Shown: piece by piece, positions 62,528 to 64,000 of the stretch
Position numbering within the stretch: the stretch's first letter is position 1
Layout: every line of letters starts with the position of its first letter
DNA from: Clavibacter phaseoli
GTDB lineage: Bacteria; Actinomycetota; Actinomycetes; Actinomycetales; Microbacteriaceae
Reading direction: 5' to 3'
NCBI RefSeq assembly: GCF_021922925.1
Contig: NZ_CP040786.1
Coordinates: forward strand, 1,612,001 to 1,676,000
Length of the DNA: 64,000 bases
Program-made: the position numbers and the translations under genes
The notes under the pieces: model-generated
Seen by the model: the letters and a program-made list of their open reading frames with translations, nothing else
Told to the model about the DNA's origin: nothing
Database searches by the model: none

Positions 62528-63145
62528 ATGCCCGCCACTGACCCCGACGACCCCGCCCCCTCGCCCGACGCCGTGCCCGACCCGGCGTCCTCCCCCGGTG
62601 GCACCGCGCGCGAACGCATCCTCGACGCGTTCGAGGAGCTGCTCGTGCAGCAGGGCGAGCGCGGCACGACCCTCGAGGCGGTCGCGGCGGCGGCCGGCGT
62701 CTCCAAGGGCGGGCTGCTGTACCACTTCGGCGGCAAGGAGGCGCTCGTCGACGGCCTGCTCGCGCGCATGGCGGCGCTCGCGCGCGAGGACGTCGAGCGG
62801 CTCCGGCGGGCCGAGCGCGGGCCCGTCGACCGGTGGATCCGCGGATCGCTCTCGACCGCCACGCCCTTCGACCGCGCCTACGTCGCGACCTCGCGGCTCG
62901 CGCAGGGGAACCACCCGCGCGCGCGCGACGCGCTCACGCACCTGCAGGACGAGTGGGCCGCCGTCATCCTCGAGGCCGTGGGCGACCCGGCCGTCGCGCG
63001 GGCCGTACTCCTCATCGGCGACGGGCTCTACTACAACAGCGCGCTGCAGCCGTGGCTCGGCGGATCCGCGCCCGCGGACGAGGCGCTCGACGAGCTCATC
63101 CGCGTGGTCGACGACCTCGTGCGGCTCCGCTCGGCCCGCGGCTGA
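62528..63145 (+). CDS. TetR-family repressor of the adjacent exporter
   Basis: Protein of 205 residues. A Pro/Asp-rich N-terminus is followed by the helix-turn-helix (ERILDAFEELLVQQGERGTTLEAVAAAAGVSKGGLLYHFGGKEALV-type pattern). The C-terminal domain resembles the TetR_C_37 or similar group with the aromatic-rich IGDGLYYNSALQPWLGG. It is divergent from the MFS exporter, with the operator lying 26 bp before its start, so autoregulation is likely. Confidence 0.93.
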   Translation: MPATDPDDPAPSPDAVPDPASSPGGTARERILDAFEELLVQQGERGTTLEAVAAAAGVSKGGLLYHFGGKEALVDGLLARMAALAREDVERLRRAERGPVDRWIRGSLSTATPFDRAYVATSRLAQGNHPRARDALTHLQDEWAAVILEAVGDPAVARAVLLIGDGLYYNSALQPWLGGSAPADEALDELIRVVDDLVRLRSARG

Positions 63146-63170
63146 TCGGGTCCACCGACCCCGGACACGC

Positions 63171-63204
63171 CGCGAGGGCGGCCGCCGCAGCAGCCGCCCT
63201 CGCG
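63171..63204. terminator. Terminator between tetR and serA
   Basis: Perfect 12-base arms CGCGAGGGCGGC and GCCGCCCTCGCG with a ten-base loop, between convergent stop codons. Confidence 0.75.
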
Positions 63205-63223
63205 CGGGTCCGTCCGACCGGGA

Positions 63224-64000
63224 TCAGTCGGCGATGTCGATCTCGCGCAGCGACGTGGCCTGGATGGCCTGGCGCACGTTCTCCAGCACGCCGTCCGGCA
63301 CGGGCGAGTCGACGCTGAGGACGCTGAGCGCGCGGCCGCCGGCCTCTTGGCGGGCGATCTGCATGCCGGCGATGTTGACCTCGGCGTCGCCGAACTCCTT
63401 GCCGTAGACCGCGACGATGCCGGGGCGGTCCTCGTACTTCATGACGATGAGGTGGCGGCTGAAGGGCACCTCGACGTCGTAGCCGTCGATCTCGACGAGC
63501 TTCTCGATCTGCTTGGTGCCCGTGAGCGTGCCCGAGACCGACACCTGCGTGCCGTCGGACAGCGCCCCGCGGATGCTGAGCACGTTGCGGTACTCCTCCG
63601 ACACGGCGTCAGTGATGAGGCGCACCTCGAGCCCGCGCTGCTCGGCGAGGAGCGGCGCGTTGACGTAGGACACGTTCTCGCTCACGACGTTCGTGAAGAC
63701 GCCCTTGAGCGCGGCCAGCTTGAGGACGCTGACGTCGTAGCCGGCGAGCTCGCCGCGGACGACCACGTCGATGCTCGTGAGCGCCTCGTGGGCGAGGCCC
63801 GAGAACACCTGGCCGAGCTTCTCCATGAGCGGGATGCCGGGGCGCACGTAGGGGTCGATGACGCCGCCCGCGACGTTGACGGCGTCCGGCACGAGCTCGC
63901 CGCCGAGCGCGAGGCGCACGCTCTTCGCGACCGAGACGCCCGCCTTCTCCTGGGCCTCGTCGGTCGAGGCGCCGAGGTGCGGCGTGACGATGATGTTGTC
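63224..64000 (-). CDS. serA: D-3-phosphoglycerate dehydrogenase, 5' part outside window
   Basis: First step of serine synthesis. The visible 258 residues start with the end of the NAD-binding domain (DNIIVTPHLGASTDEAQEKAG), then the intervening ASB domain (GIPLMEKLGQVFSGLAHEAL, FTNVVSENVSYVNAPLLAEQRG) and a C-terminal ACT domain (YEDRPGIVAVYGKEFGDAEVNIAGMQ), the long type-1 form known from Mycobacterium and usually inhibited by serine. The start lies beyond the right edge. The stop is followed by a hairpin shared with the tetR gene. Confidence 0.97.
   Translation of the reverse strand, partial: DNIIVTPHLGASTDEAQEKAGVSVAKSVRLALGGELVPDAVNVAGGVIDPYVRPGIPLMEKLGQVFSGLAHEALTSIDVVVRGELAGYDVSVLKLAALKGVFTNVVSENVSYVNAPLLAEQRGLEVRLITDAVSEEYRNVLSIRGALSDGTQVSVSGTLTGTKQIEKLVEIDGYDVEVPFSRHLIVMKYEDRPGIVAVYGKEFGDAEVNIAGMQIARQEAGGRALSVLSVDSPVPDGVLENVRQAIQATSLREIDIAD

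Overview
The window is very GC-rich, and its genes favour GTG starts, ATGA/GTGA stop-start overlaps and strong G/C third positions. Gene content (Rho with a long actinobacterial insertion, MT0933-type antitoxin, LmeA/DUF2993 protein, TPM plus PspA pair, gene order argS-lysA-hom-thrC-thrB-rho-prfA-prmC-sua5-wecA-atp) points to a free-living Actinomycetota chromosome, most likely a Microbacteriaceae such as Clavibacter or a close relative. The genus is an inference. I saw no prophage, insertion sequence, CRISPR array or rRNA. Region 1 (1-20.6 kb) is a conserved housekeeping block read almost entirely on the minus strand: argS, an LmeA-like protein, lysA-hom-thrC-thrB (lysine/threonine synthesis, each gene overlapping the next), a hairpin terminator, then rho-prfA-prmC, sua5-wecA, an AtpI-like protein and atpB-E-F-H-A-G of ATP synthase. 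One HAD hydrolase on the plus strand interrupts the block. Region 2 (20.7-36.2 kb) is mixed accessory and metabolic: lipoprotein, transglutaminase-like protein, glutamine amidotransferase, PdxH-like oxidase, a structured gene-poor stretch beside tRNA-Arg, then a plus-strand series (MT0933-like protein, 2H phosphoesterase, TPM membrane protein, PspA, NADP reductase, arginase-family enzyme, crotonase, flavoprotein disulfide reductase, HExxH protein, SDR). It ends with siderophore-interacting proteins behind candidate iron boxes and a TauE/SafE permease. Region 3 (36.2-50.2 kb) carries an amidase, a surface 5'-nucleotidase with an LAxTG-like tail, and a RuMP formaldehyde-fixation pair (hxlB-hxlA) divergent from an unusual regulator that looks like a degenerate histidine kinase fused to a LuxR helix-turn-helix. 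It continues with an epimerase, CPBP protease, GNAT acetyltransferase, ung, an S51-like protein, tRNA-Glu, a metallo-hydrolase and a TerC exporter preceded by a recognisable yybP-ykoY (manganese) riboswitch. Region 4 (50.2-64 kb) has an SDR/TetR divergent pair with visible operators, a tandemly duplicated aldo/keto reductase, tRNA-Gln, a thioredoxin-reductase-like protein, gltX, a lipoprotein, an FAH-family hydrolase, ilvE-leuB, an MFS exporter/TetR pair with a perfect palindromic operator, and the 3' part of serA. Points most worth a second look: the pseudokinase-LuxR/hxlBA locus; two genes (atpB and the 2H phosphoesterase) whose frames contain no ATG/GTG/TTG start and appear to begin at CTG; two loci where short tandem repeats place a row of in-frame stop codons at a gene's 3' end; and the riboswitch, which decides the terC start.
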